This document shows positions 10,455 through 21,234 of a stretch of DNA of 64,000 nucleotides, one piece after another (position 1 is the first letter of the stretch; each line of letters opens with the position of its first letter). The notes under the pieces were generated by a model. It worked only from the letters and a program-made list of their open reading frames with translations. It was not told where the DNA came from and did no database searches. This DNA is from Cutaneotrichosporon cavernicola (lineage: Eukaryota > Basidiomycota > Tremellomycetes > Trichosporonales > Trichosporonaceae), in assembly GCF_030864355.1 (NCBI RefSeq), contig NC_083394.1:806001-870000 (forward strand), in the 5' to 3' direction. The translations under genes and the position numbers were made by a program.

Positions 10455-12956
10455 ATGGAGCAAGCGTACCACCCGCCGCGCCGAGCGCACACTCCCGACC
10501 CGCCGTCCAGATGGGTCCCGATCGACTCCAATCCCACCAGTATTCTCAACCCCCCCTTCTCACATCTCTCGTTGCCCAAAGCACGACAGACGTTTGTCAT
10601 GGCAAGACACGGGAGTGACGACCACCATGAGCGTCGGCGCGAGTCAAAACTTGGCTTCTCTGGGTTGAGCGGACTGGTGCACTCGCACACGCTTGGGAAC
10701 TCGCGCCGTCGCCGCCCAGAACACGGGAGCCACCAGTACCACACTTCGGAGACTCTGCCAGACGCACTACAGGAACCGAACGACAACCGGAATCGCGATC
10801 GTGCACACGCGCACCCATTCACCCAACCGCTTCGCGACGAGCGAAATGAGCATGTTCGGACCATGCACCACAAGTTTGCAAGCGAGGGATGGCCGTCCGA
10901 GGACGACGGTGGGAGCAGGCTAGGCCGGCGCATCTCGACGCTGCGCGGTGGGAACGGTATCTCGAGCTGGCGCAGCATGCGCAAGCACGTGAGTGCGGCT
11001 GCACACGCGGCTGCCGAGAGCCTACGGACCCCGCCTACTGTGCCCGGAGGGGGGAGATATCCCGTCAGGTCCACGTTGCAGAGCATGCACGCCCCTTCGG
11101 CTGCCAGTGTGGTGGCGCCGGCGGCCAGCACGGTCGAGTTGGTCCCAGAAGGAGGGCGGCATTCCCAGAGAAGCAACTACCAGGCCTCACTCGCACCCAG
11201 CCGTCCACACACACAACAGCCAGAGGCGCCACCGCCTCTTCCGACGCGCCCCACCTTTGCTCGCAGGGCGAGCTTCGGTTCCTCGACCTCCACTTACACT
11301 GGGGACAATGCAAGCCTGCATGCCCACCACTACAACCGTAGCCACCACACGCCGTCCTTTGCGAGCAGCGCTCCGAGCGTTGCGCCAAGTGTGGCGCCCT
11401 CCACGTCGACAGTCTCCGATGTGGATGGCAGCGAGACGGGCCACCGTACAGGCTCGGCGCGCCACCACACCCTCGCACATGTACGCAACTCGACGACGAG
11501 TATCCACCATTACCAGCCCAGCGAGGCGTCACTAACGAGCTCTCCGCAGAGCGTAAAGTCGCCCCTTTCTCCTGTCACTCCGCGCAGCCCGTACGGGCCA
11601 TGTATCGGTTCGCTCAATAAACGCACCATGAGCCGCACCTTCCGGCAACCGAACATAGACGAGGTGCTCCCCTTTGCCTCGTCTCCCTTCGCCGCGTGGG
11701 ACCCAGTCGCGATTGATGCCGAGGAGAACGGAAAACCGGTGTCCAAGCGCCCAGGTTCCGAAGCAAGTGGGGCCGGGTGGCGCGACGTGCGAGCCAAGGG
11801 CTCCACCAAGGCGCGCCGCGTGTGGTGTGATGCCAAGGGCAAGGATGCCTGTATAACTTACAAGGTCGGATGGGAGCGGGAAGTCCTCGACCTCGAGTCG
11901 CGACTGCACGAGACCATGTACGAGGTGGCAAGGGGAAGACATTCCTTTGTCGAAGGAGAGCCGGCGACGGTCCTCGATGTAAGTCCAGAGTTCGGGAGAT
12001 AATTACAAAGCTGACGTCAGCTCGGCACAGGTACTGGGCTGTGGCCCATTTCCGCCGCACTGCAGTGGAGAAGTGCCAGAATCATTGGCGCTGACATTGT
12101 GCCTTGCCAAATCGACGTACAGGCGCTCGCAGCGGCCGAGACGAGAGCCCGCACCAGTGTGTCCGGCGAGGCTGACGGCCTGGGAGTGTGGGCGAGCGTT
12201 GCTGCCCGTGTCTCGTTCCAGCAGTTCAACTTGTGAGCTAATACATACATACATCCAGCTGACAACAGCCTCGAGGGACTGCCATACGACTCGGGCGTCT
12301 TTGACATGGTTCACATCCGCTTCGTCGGCCTCGGCGTCCCCGAGACCCACTGGCCTCAGCTTCTCGACGAGGCTGTGCGCGTCCTCCGCCCCGGTGGCGT
12401 CCTTGAGGTGAGCTATCAGAGAGGTTCGAGCTGACAACAGATAATCGAAATGTCGTGTGAACCACCGCCTTCTGCCCCCCCTTCGGTCGCCAACAGTTTC
12501 GCGTCCCAGCTCCTCTCCGACTTCATTCCCCAAAACCCTGTTCTTGCGCTCCAGATGCACCTTCCAGCCACGGCAGCAGTGAGCCAGGGCTCGACCAGGC
12601 CGCTCTTCCAGACGACGTGGAGCGGCACAGAAGACGACTACTTTAGCGTTGGCCCATGGGGCGGCCCCCGAGGGGCGGCCCCACCAGCCATCGCCGACGC
12701 CGCGTCGGTATGGATACGTTCCTCCCTCAGCTACCGTGGCACAGGGTTGAAAGCGCTCCGCGACTCTGGCACTGGTTTGCGAGCAGTCAGCGAGCTCGCG
12801 GCATTCGATCCCCATCGGTGGGGAGCGGTCCCCCGGACGACTGAGGAGGAGGAGAAGGAGGAGAAGGAGGGGGAGGAGGGGGAGGACCAGCCGGCGCGCC
12901 CCCCTGCTGGAGGCGGGAGAATCTCACTGGCGGTCTGGGTCGCCGCCAAGATGTAG
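10455..12956 (+). CDS. SAM-dependent methyltransferase with long disordered N-terminus
   Basis: Four exons: 10455-11978, 12021-12232, 12269-12407, 12441-12956; 796 residues. The first 500 residues are low-complexity, rich in Ser, His, Arg and Pro, and likely disordered. The catalytic part starts at about residue 505: motif I is VLDLGTGTGLW, assembled across the first intron, and is followed by IIGADIVPCQ. LPYDSGVFDMVHIRFV and LDEAVRVLRPGGVLEIIEM are the later class I motifs. An acidic Glu/Gly run precedes the C-terminus. The fold is that of class I methyltransferases; long N-terminal extensions of this kind occur in many basidiomycete proteins loosely related to LaeA. The substrate is unknown. 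The acceptor at 12020 was chosen over 12030 because it completes the DLGTGTG loop. An in-frame ATG at 10599 could be the true start. Confidence 0.8.
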
Positions 12957-13363
12957 TTGTGCGCATAAGCGCGCAATGTTTTGTTAGACACTTGTATGAT
13001 GCTAGTTGTTGCACCATTTGAGAACCAATTGGCCGGGAGCATGCACCCGCGGTGGGAGAAAAGCGGAATAATGGAAAACTAATCCTCGTGCTTGTGATCA
13101 GATGCCATGATTTCAGACTCGGCAAGTCATCAACATTCCACTTTGGCTCACTGATACCTTGTGCATCCATCGCCGCTCGATCGGTACCATCCCATTCTCA
13201 AAACACGCCACGCGCGACTAGGGCGTCCTCCCTCCTCCCTCCCCCGGCTACTCGTCTTCGTAAACGAGCGTGCCAGCTCGACTGACGACGCGCGTCGCTT
13301 CAGTCTGTGCCACTCGGATTCGTCTGCACCCCTCCTTCCCTCCCTTCCCTTCCCCGTCTCGCC
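12957..13363. other. Intergenic region upstream of SF3B3
   Basis: No coding signal. The right half is C/T-rich and leads directly to the SF3B3 start codon. Confidence 0.5.
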
Positions 13364-16300
13364 ATGCATCTCCTCAACCTCACGCTCCAGCCAGCGTCTG
13401 CGGCGATGCTCGCCATCGTCGGCAGCTTCAGCGGCAAGGGCCAGGAGATTATCGTTGTGCGAGGCTCGACGCGCCTCGAGGTCCTCAAGCTCAACCCCGC
13501 GACTGGCGTTTGTGAGTTGGGATACGATGTGGTAACGGCTAGCGCTGACATTCAGTGGACTCGATCTGCAGCTCCGAGGCCTTTGGTACTATCCGCGACC
13601 TCTCTGCGGTCCGCCTCGCCGGTATGACGAAGGATTACATTGTGCTGTCATCCGACTCGGGCCGGTTGTCCATTATCGAGCTTGTCATCCAACCTACCCC
13701 ACACTTCGAGAGCCTGTACCAGGAGGTGTATGGCAAGTCTGGAAGCCGGCGAACCATCCCGGGACAGTTCCTAGCGGCAGATCCTAAAGGCCGCGCGATC
13801 ATGTACGGCGCGGTGGAGAAGGCCAAGCTCGTGTACATTCTGAACCGGAACGCCGAGGGCAAGCTGTTTCCTGGCTCGCCACTCGAGGCACACAAGGCGC
13901 ACACGATCGTCACGTCGCTCGTGTCGCTCGACACGGGGTACGACAACCCGATGTTTGCAGCACTCGAAATCGACTATGCCGAAGCGGACCAGGACCCGAC
14001 GGGCGATGCGATGCGGCGGACAGAGAAACACTTGACATTCTACGAGCTCGACCTCGGCCTCAACCACGTTGTGCGCAAGTGGAGTGAACCATGTGACCGC
14101 CGCGCCAACCTCCTTGTCCAGGTGCCCGGTGGACAGAATGCCAACACGGACAGATTCGATGGGCCATCAGGCGTCCTCGTGTGTGCTGAGGACCACATCT
14201 CGTGGCAGCACATGGACGCCGAGGCGCACCGCGTCCCCATCCCGCGGAGGAGGAATCCGCTCGCACAGCGCGGCGAGAGCAGCCGTGGCCTCATGATCGT
14301 GAGCGCCATTACTCACAAGATCCGCGGCGCGTTCTTCTTCCTCCTCCAGAGCGAGGATGGCGACCTGTACAAGGTTGTGATCGAGCACGAGGGCGAGGAT
14401 GTTAAGGCGCTCCGCATCAAATACTTTGACACAGTGCCTGTCGCAACGAGCTTGTGCATCCTCAAGTCGGGATACTTGTTCGTCGCGAGCGAGTTCGGCG
14501 ACCAGAACCTGTACCAGTTCCAGAGCCTGGCAGACGACGACGAGGAGCAGGAGTGGTCCTCGACCGACTACCGGGACAATGGTGTCGGCGAGGGGCCCTT
14601 ACCGTACGCGTTCTTCAATCCACGACCATTGACCAACCTGCTCTTGGTCGACACGCAGACGTCGCTGGACCCTATCCTCGACGCGCAGGTTGTCAACCTC
14701 TTGGGCGGCGCGAGCGACACTCCCCAGATTTACGCGGCGTGCGGGCGTGGGCCGCGCAGCACCTTCCGCTCCCTCAAGCATGGATTGGACGTCAACGTCC
14801 TCGTGTCGTCAGGGCTACCAGGTGTGCCGAACGCAGTGTGGACTCTCAAGCTATCCGAGGAGGACGAGTACGATTCATACATCGTGCTCTCGTTCCCTAA
14901 CGGCACATTAGTGTTGTCAATTGGCGAGACGATCGAGGAGGTTAACAACACAGGGTTCTTGAGCTCCGGCCCGACTCTCGCTGTCCAGCAGCTCGGCCCG
15001 AATGGCCTGCTCCAGGTCCACCCATACGGACTGCGCCACATCCGCGCCGCGGACCGCGTGGACGAGTGGCCATGCCCGTCCGGCACGACTATTGTTTCGG
15101 CGACGACAAACACGCGTCAGGTCGTTATCGCGCTCAGCACAGCCGAGCTCGTCTACTTTGAGCTAGACGACGAAGGGTCCCTCAGCGAGTATCAGGAGAA
15201 GAAGAGCCTGCCTGGCAACGCGACTTGCGTGTCCATCGCCGATGTCCCTGAGGGTCGCAAGCGCACCGCCTTCCTCGCTGTCGGGTGTGACAACCAGACT
15301 GTGCACGTCATCTCGCTTGAGCCTGACAACACGCTCGAGACACTGTCGCTGCAGGCCTTGACAGCACCTCCAAGTGACATCTGCCTCGCCGAGATCTTCG
15401 ACACATCGATCGACAAGAACCGCGCGACCACGTTCATGACGATCGGTCTCGTCAACGGAGTGCTGCTCCGCACGGTTGTCGACCCCGTCGATGGCTCGCT
15501 GTCTGACACGCGACTCCGCTTTATCGGCGCCAAGCCGCCACGTATCGTCCGCTCGAACGTGCAGGGCAGCCCGTGTGTCATGGCGTTTTCGTCGCGCACA
15601 TGGCTTCTGTACACCTTCCAGGACTTGCTCCAGACCCAGCCCCTCATCTACGACTCGCTTGAGTACGCGTGTCATCTCAGCGCCGCAATGTGCCCCGACG
15701 GCCTGATCGGCATCTCGGGCAACACTCTTCGCATCTTCACAATCCCTCGCCTGGGCACGAAGCTCAAGCAGGACTCGATGCCGCTCTCGTACACGCCCCG
15801 CCATTTCGTGTCGTACCCCTACGCACCTGTGTTCTACGGCATCGAAGCAGACCACCGGACATATGGCCCGAAGACGATCGAGCGCGTCGTGGCCGCCAAG
15901 GAGGCGGCAGGAGACCATGTGAACAAGGAGGTGCTGGAGCTGCCGTTCGCCGAGTTCGGCCGCCCGCGTGCTGGTCCAGGCCACTGGGCATCGTGCATCC
16001 GCGTGATGGACCCGTTGGCCGTGTCGACACTGCAGACGATCGAGTTGGACGAGGACGAGGCGGCGTTCTCGCTCGCCGTCTGCTACTTTGAGCGCATGGG
16101 AGGGAGACCGTCGCTCGTCGTCGGTACGGGCGTGCGCACGACCCTTGTCCCGAAGAGCTGTGCTGAGGGCTGGTTGAGAGTTTACTCGATCGAAGACGAC
16201 GGCAAGCGCCTCGAGTTCATGCACAAGACGAAGACGGACGAACTTCCTCTTGCGGTCGCCGCGTTCCAGGGCTTTTTGCTCGCGGGCATTGGCAAGAGCC

Positions 16301-17490
16301 TGCGTCTGTACGAGATGGGCAAGAAGGCGCTGCTGCGCAAATGCGAAAACAACGGTTTCCCAACCGGCATCGTAAGCATTCACGTGCTCGGCTCGCGTAT
16401 CATTGTCGGCGACGCACAAGAATCGGCCTTTTTCTGTGTGTACCGCACGATTCCCACGCGCCAGCTCCTTATCTTTGCGGATGACAGCCAGCCACGCTGG
16501 CTCACGGCCATCTGTAGCGTCGACTATGACACGGTGTGCGCCGCCGACAAGTTTGGCAACATCTTTGTGAACCGCCTCGAGGAACGGGTGTCCGAAAAGG
16601 TCGACGATGACCCAACAGGCGCGGGGATTCTGCACGAGAAGGGCTTCCTCATGGGCGCAGCTCACAAGACGGATATGATTGCGCACTACAACGTCGGGTC
16701 GATTGTCACCAGGTGAGTACCGATGGCGTGCGGGCCCCAAGATCCTCCGCGTGGGGATGATGCCCATGGTGCAGTTCTAGGTCGCCGAGGCCGAGGCCGA
16801 AGTCTAGGCACGCCAAGCAGTTCAGGTGGCGGGTCAGTCATGCGGTGATTTTATCAGCGGCAGATGCTCCCCAGCCACTTGTGCAGTTTGGCGACTTCCG
16901 ATCACGTCGCGTGCCACGTGCAATACATGCGTCGACGCTGTCTCGGGTAATTTCAGTAGCTGACCACAGCCTAACCAAGGTCTCGGTGGCGCCTGGTGGC
17001 AGGGATGTTATCGTGTACACTACAATCTCGGGTGCGGTCGGCGCACTGGTTCCGTTTGTCTCGAACGACGACGTCGAGTTCATGACGACACTGGAGATGG
17101 TGAGTGACTCAGCTTGATGATGATGTGTGCGGTGGCTGACGCTCTCTCCGTTTCGGATAATTCTCGCTTGGCCACCCGAACCTCGTATCCATCTGCTATC
17201 ACCGCCTCTTACAATCCTTCCATCGCTTTCCCTTATGTACCTCCGGACCACCACGTACACGGTTTGCCCAACAGCACATCCGCTCGCTCAACACGTCTCT
17301 TGTCGGGCGTGACCACCTCGCATACCGCGGGTACTATGCGCCCGTCAAGGCCGTGGTCGACGGCGACCTGTGTGACAGCTTCAACCTCCTCCCCTACCCC
17401 CAGCAGCAGGCGATTGCGGCCGACTTGGATAGGAACGTGGGCGAGGTGTTGAAGAAGCTCGAGCAGCTGAGGACAAGCAGTGTGTTCTAG
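13364..17490 (+). CDS. SF3B3: Splicing factor 3b subunit 3 (SF3B3/Rse1/SAP130)
   Basis: Four exons: 13364-13511, 13556-16712, 16970-17099, 17275-17490; 1216 residues, matching the usual length of about 1,200. SF3B3 is a three-propeller scaffold of the U2 snRNP SF3b complex that supports recognition of the intron branch site. Diagnostic stretches are MHLLNLTLQPASA at the start, GMTKDYIVLSSDSGRL, VPGG, DPTGDAMRRTEKHLTFYELD, ACGRGPRSTFR, ADDSQPRWLTA and VDGDLCDSFNLLP near the end. It belongs to the DDB1/CPSF-A family, but the segments above are those of SF3B3. The last two introns, 257 and 175 bases, are far longer than the 44-base first intron. Both are needed because the propeller resumes as SLTKVSVAPGGRD and then HIRSLNTSLVGRDHL. 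Confidence 0.95.
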
Positions 17491-18442
17491 TTCTAGTGTG
17501 TTGGAATGTAGATCAAGGTGTATTGATCTAGTGCGGTATCGGAGAGAGGCCATTGGGCAGATGCCCGAAATCTCCGGCGCATGTCTTGAAGACGTGGGTG
17601 GACGACGTGGGTGGAAGACGTGGGTGGCGATTAATTGTACGTCGTGTCGCTCGATGACGCTTGACTCAACGGGCGAAGCGATGCTCTGGCGTAGTCTCTC
17701 GGACTCTCTCGGACCGACCTAGAGGTATTCTGGCATCTATGAGAAAGTTGGGTTCCATGTCAATCACCGTGCCGGCGGCAACGTGGATTGTGCCTGCGCA
17801 TCCTTAGGATATAGACGCGTGAGATTGTTTGTTTGCCTTTTAGACGTCCGAATGGTAGGGTCGACATATTCGATACTACTGGACATACCCGAGTTGAACA
17901 AAAGAGTTGTATTTCCCTCATTTGGTTTGGGTCAATGCTGGACAATAGGCTTTTACAGGTTTCTACGCATTGGCCGAGCATTTTGTCATTCACCGAGGGC
18001 AGCTTCCGAATCGGTCTGAGAACAGGCCGCCCACGTATCAGCCCGGACACCGGGGTTTACACGGAGAGTAGAGAGTAGAGTGGGCTTTCTTTGCGACAGA
18101 GGCTCCGGGTAGAGTCGGGGCAGCCTGACCTCGGGGTCGGGGTTCACATGATTCATCTACCAGGCTCCATGCGGACTTTGACGGAGGAGCCGACGGAAGC
18201 TTTTTTTTTATTAGAGACTTGGGGATTCCGAAAACGGACAAAGTCGGTGCGGCTTAACATTCAAGTAACAAGGTATTATTCTCAATCTCAACTACGTCAC
18301 AATCAGCAACTTATTTAAAAGACTACTGCGCAACATCTTCCCACCATCTCCAACAACAACAACCTCTTTCAACCTCTCGGCCGCAGCCACTAACAGCAAC
18401 CACCTCAACCACTTCACCGACCCCACACACTCGCTCATCATC
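17491..18442. other. Intergenic region
   Basis: No gene is supported. It contains a 13-base minisatellite near its left end, a T9 run near 18201, and a stretch rich in AAC/CAACC from about 18345 that looks like the 5' leader of the next gene. Confidence 0.5.
17588..17626. repeat. Tandem repeat, 13-base unit, three copies
   Basis: Three head-to-tail copies of GAAGACGTGGGTG; the middle copy has C in place of the second A. It lies about 100 bases past the SF3B3 stop codon. A fourth partial copy follows (GCG instead of GAAG). Confidence 0.9.
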
Positions 18443-19166
18443 ATGTCCGACACCAAGTACCTCGACGTGAGCCTCATACCTCTAGCATCGCTAACCCCAG
18501 TCCTCTAACCAGGCCTACCTCAACGTCGTCGTCAAGGAGGCCGGCAAGGGCGCGCTCGTCGGCGCTCTCGCCTTTGCCCCCACCAACTGGTGGCTCACAC
18601 GTCGCTTCCCGGCTTACCGCAACCTCCCTCCTGCCGGCAAGGCCTTCCTCGGCATGATGTTTGTCATTCCCGTCGGCACCATCTTTGCCGAGAAGGCCGG
18701 CGAGCACTACATTGCCGAAACCCAGTGGAAGGGTGTTGAGCACGAGCAGCTCTCGCGCGAAAAGCAGCAGGCCGACGAGATGTGGGACTCGATGAGCACC
18801 GCTGAGAAGATTAAGGACTACGCTGCTCGCCACCAGTACGGCATCATCGGTGGCTCGTGGGTCGCCTCGCTCGGTATTGCATTCGGCATTGTCGCACGCA
18901 ACAAGTACCAGACGTTCCCCCAGAAGCTCGTCCAGGCGCGTATGTACGCGCAGGGCCTCACTGTCGGTGTCCTCATCGCCTCGGCCCTCCTGGCCGGCGT
19001 CAACGCCAGGGGCCAGAAGCCCGAGCTGCCGGCCGACCACTCGTGGCGCGACATGCTCGAGCACAGCGGCCACCTCACCAAGGCTGAGCGCATCGCACTC
19101 CACGCCGTCCGCAAGGCGCCTATCAACGCGTCCACCACCCCCGCCCCAGCTACTGCGGCGGCCTAA
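18443..19166 (+). CDS. HIG1-domain respiratory supercomplex factor, Rcf2-like
   Basis: Two exons: 18443-18466 and 18513-19166; 225 residues. Two hydrophobic segments occur in the N-terminal half, around VGALAFAPTNWWL and FLGMMFVIPVGTIFA. A charged helix follows, then the HIG1 region at about residues 120-180. There YGIIGGSWVASLGIAFGIV is one membrane helix, the loop RNKYQTFPQKLVQARMYAQG carries the basic Q-rich HIG1 signature, and a last helix LTVGVLIASALLAG closes the domain. The layout, two N-terminal helices plus a C-terminal HIG1, matches Rcf2, which binds cytochrome c oxidase in the inner mitochondrial membrane and tunes complex III-IV supercomplexes. The first exon codes for only eight residues. 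The role is inferred from family. Confidence 0.85.
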
Positions 19167-19649
19167 GCGCAGAGCGCGCGAACGTTGCCGAACGCACGGA
19201 ACCTCTCCAGAACTCCAAAAAACCCTTGCCTCCCTTTCTTCTTGTCCGAATCACATCCCCTCGAACCCCTTCACTCTTAGCATGCGCGCAAGGGCGCCGA
19301 GATAGCATTGTCTGTAATAATAGTAGATCTGCATCATGATCGTGTCTCCTTACCCCCGGGGGGGGGGGGGGGGGAAGAGTTGAACAGGGAGATAGAGTGC
19401 TTATCGCATGTGCCGAGCGGCCCGGCTAATTTTCATCTTGACATCACCCGGCGATATCATCCGGGGTCAAGACGCCATCTCAACTCGGCGACGCGGCGCA
19501 CGTCATCCGCCCTTGCGTCGCCATCCTCCCACGCTGTGACTGCCGCGCTACGCCACGCCTTTGAACACATGAACGCCACCCCGAATCAGTGGCCTAAGGG
19601 CAGCAAGACGCATCAAGATCACATGGCTACCAACTAACCTCACCCCTAA
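19167..19649. other. Intergenic region with poly-G tract
   Basis: This lies between the 3' end of the Rcf2-like gene and the 3' end of the minus-strand dioxygenase. A run of five C followed by seventeen G lies at 19353-19374. No gene is seen. Confidence 0.5.
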
Positions 19650-20787
19650 CTAATCGCGCAACGGCACGAGCTGCTCCCACTCTTCGCCGCCATACGGTCC
19701 CGGAATAGGCCCATCAAACAAACTAGCGAGGACGACGCGGTCCCCCTGCCCACCTTTCCAGGGTTCGCGCCCGTGTTGCGCAACCACGTTGTCGTAAACA
19801 AGCACATCGCCCTTCTCCCAGCGATGGAGGACCCGAATATCGTCGGTGATGCCCTTGAGTTTGGCCAAATACTCTGTCGGGATAGCCGTGCCGTCACCAT
19901 ACGACAGAGTCGTGATCCGGCTCGTCGCCTCGCCAGCAAGGGTGCGGACATATACGCTAGCCAACTGAGTAAACAGGACCGGGAAGTGGACATGTTGGCG
20001 GAGTACAGGAATGTGATGGCGCACTTCGAGTTCGCCCCCACTCCACGTCCAGGAAGTATACTTGCCACGACCGTATCGTCGAATCTGGTCCTCTACTTTT
20101 CGCCTCTTGACCTCGTCCGAGTCACCCTCTGCCCACTCCTTCCCAAATGCCTGGTGCAGCGTGCTCCCGCCCCGATACTGCGCCTCTTCCCGATATCGAA
20201 TGGTGGAGAGGACGCCGAGTCGCTCCAGATCCTCCACCAGTCCTGGGATCTCGATACGTGCCCGCGCATACAGCTCGGCACTGGATGAAATGGGCGTCTC
20301 CCCTCCCTCTTTGGGCGCTGTGTGGCAATAGAAGAAGATATACCCAGGGGCATGGGGTACTTGCGGGCTCTCGTTGTGGTTGTAGATTGTGACGTGAGGG
20401 GGACTCTCATTAGCTGGTGCGACGTTTGGCGCGAGCTCGGCCCTCTCGACTACGATGCCGACAATCTCATGGCGGGAATAGCCGAACGCGTGTGCAAAGG
20501 CGCTGAAATCGTGGGCCGAGGTGATGGGCAAGTCGCGGAACAGGAGGGCGCCATGTCTCGCCAAGCGAGGTAAGCGTGTTGGTGGATTGGAGGGAGCGGA
20601 TACGGGATATGGCGCCGTCTAGAGTGGTGGGATAGGAAGGCCGCAGGGCGAGCGGAGATAGTGTCCCCACCGGGTGGGGGGCCCCGAGAGAGCGTTGGTT
20701 GCTCGCCGGCAGGGCGAAGGGCTCAAACGTCAGCTCTTGAACCGACAGGGCTGGCAGAGTGGCGGGAAGGGTGGCAGTCGTGGTCAT
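19650..20787 (-). CDS. TauD/TfdA-type Fe(II)/2-oxoglutarate dioxygenase, frameshifted
   Basis: Reading starts at 20787 (MTTTATLPATLPAL) and needs a one-base skip at about 20565 to stay on the family alignment: the first part ends RSLQSTNTLTS and the second continues LARHGALLFRDLPI. Without the skip the protein ends early. The product would be near 380 residues. Iron ligands are visible as HNE in YNHNESPQVPH and the distal His of VAQHGREPW, with the 2-oxoglutarate Arg further on in GDRVVLA; FYCHTAPKEGGETPI is the usual fungal motif. I found no GT...AG pair that would remove the extra base. The gene is a recent pseudogene, or the base is a sequence error. It is divergent from the transporter gene to its right. 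Substrate unknown. Confidence 0.75.
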
Positions 20788-21234
20788 GATTGCGATGGCC
20801 AACCTCCCAGCCCTCAACTGCGTTCATATACAGTACCCAACCCAAGTAGGCCCGTTTGACTTCTGACGGACACGGTCTACCCCGATCAGGAAGACAAGAA
20901 GCCGCAGGGGAACGAGGTCGAGGTTTGCACACGTGAGCACCGAGATTGCATCATCGCTGGCGATTAGCACCATCAAATCTCAGGCACCGCGTGCTAGCCC
21001 CGGTGAAAAGTCTTGATTCTGCCGTCCATGACTAACCAGCACGTCTTGTCTTGTCTACGAGCGTCGGCCTATCACGACAGTGGACAAAGCGATAAGACGC
21101 GGCGTTGACGAGCGGAACGGCGGGTTTCGGTAACGCACGGCTACATGACTACATGGGGTGCACCCCACTCGGTGATACTGTATAATGCTTTAAAACTGTG
21201 CGGTCAACTGATACTCACTCTTTACATGCTCAAA
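20788..21234. promoter_or_regulatory. Shared divergent promoter region
   Basis: This 447-base gap separates the starts of the minus-strand dioxygenase and the plus-strand transporter, so it should hold both promoters. No specific factor site can be named with confidence. The transporter frame stays open upstream to an ATG at 21145; if that were used, the gap would be 357 bases. Confidence 0.5.

Noticed and set aside
10412..11176. 254-residue minus-strand frame over the methyltransferase gene
   Set aside because: It overlaps a coding exon on the opposite strand and has no motif.
15163..16767. 534-residue minus-strand open frame antisense to SF3B3
   Set aside because: It mirrors a GC3-rich, highly conserved gene; composition is Arg/Val/His-rich with no domain, a typical antisense shadow.
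17100..17274. C/D-box snoRNA in the last SF3B3 intron
   Set aside because: A C-box-like ATGATGA is present, but there is no D box or terminal stem near the other end.
20541..20600. An intron explaining the dioxygenase frameshift
   Set aside because: The only usable GT...AG pair removes 47 bases, which does not restore the frame and deletes conserved residues.
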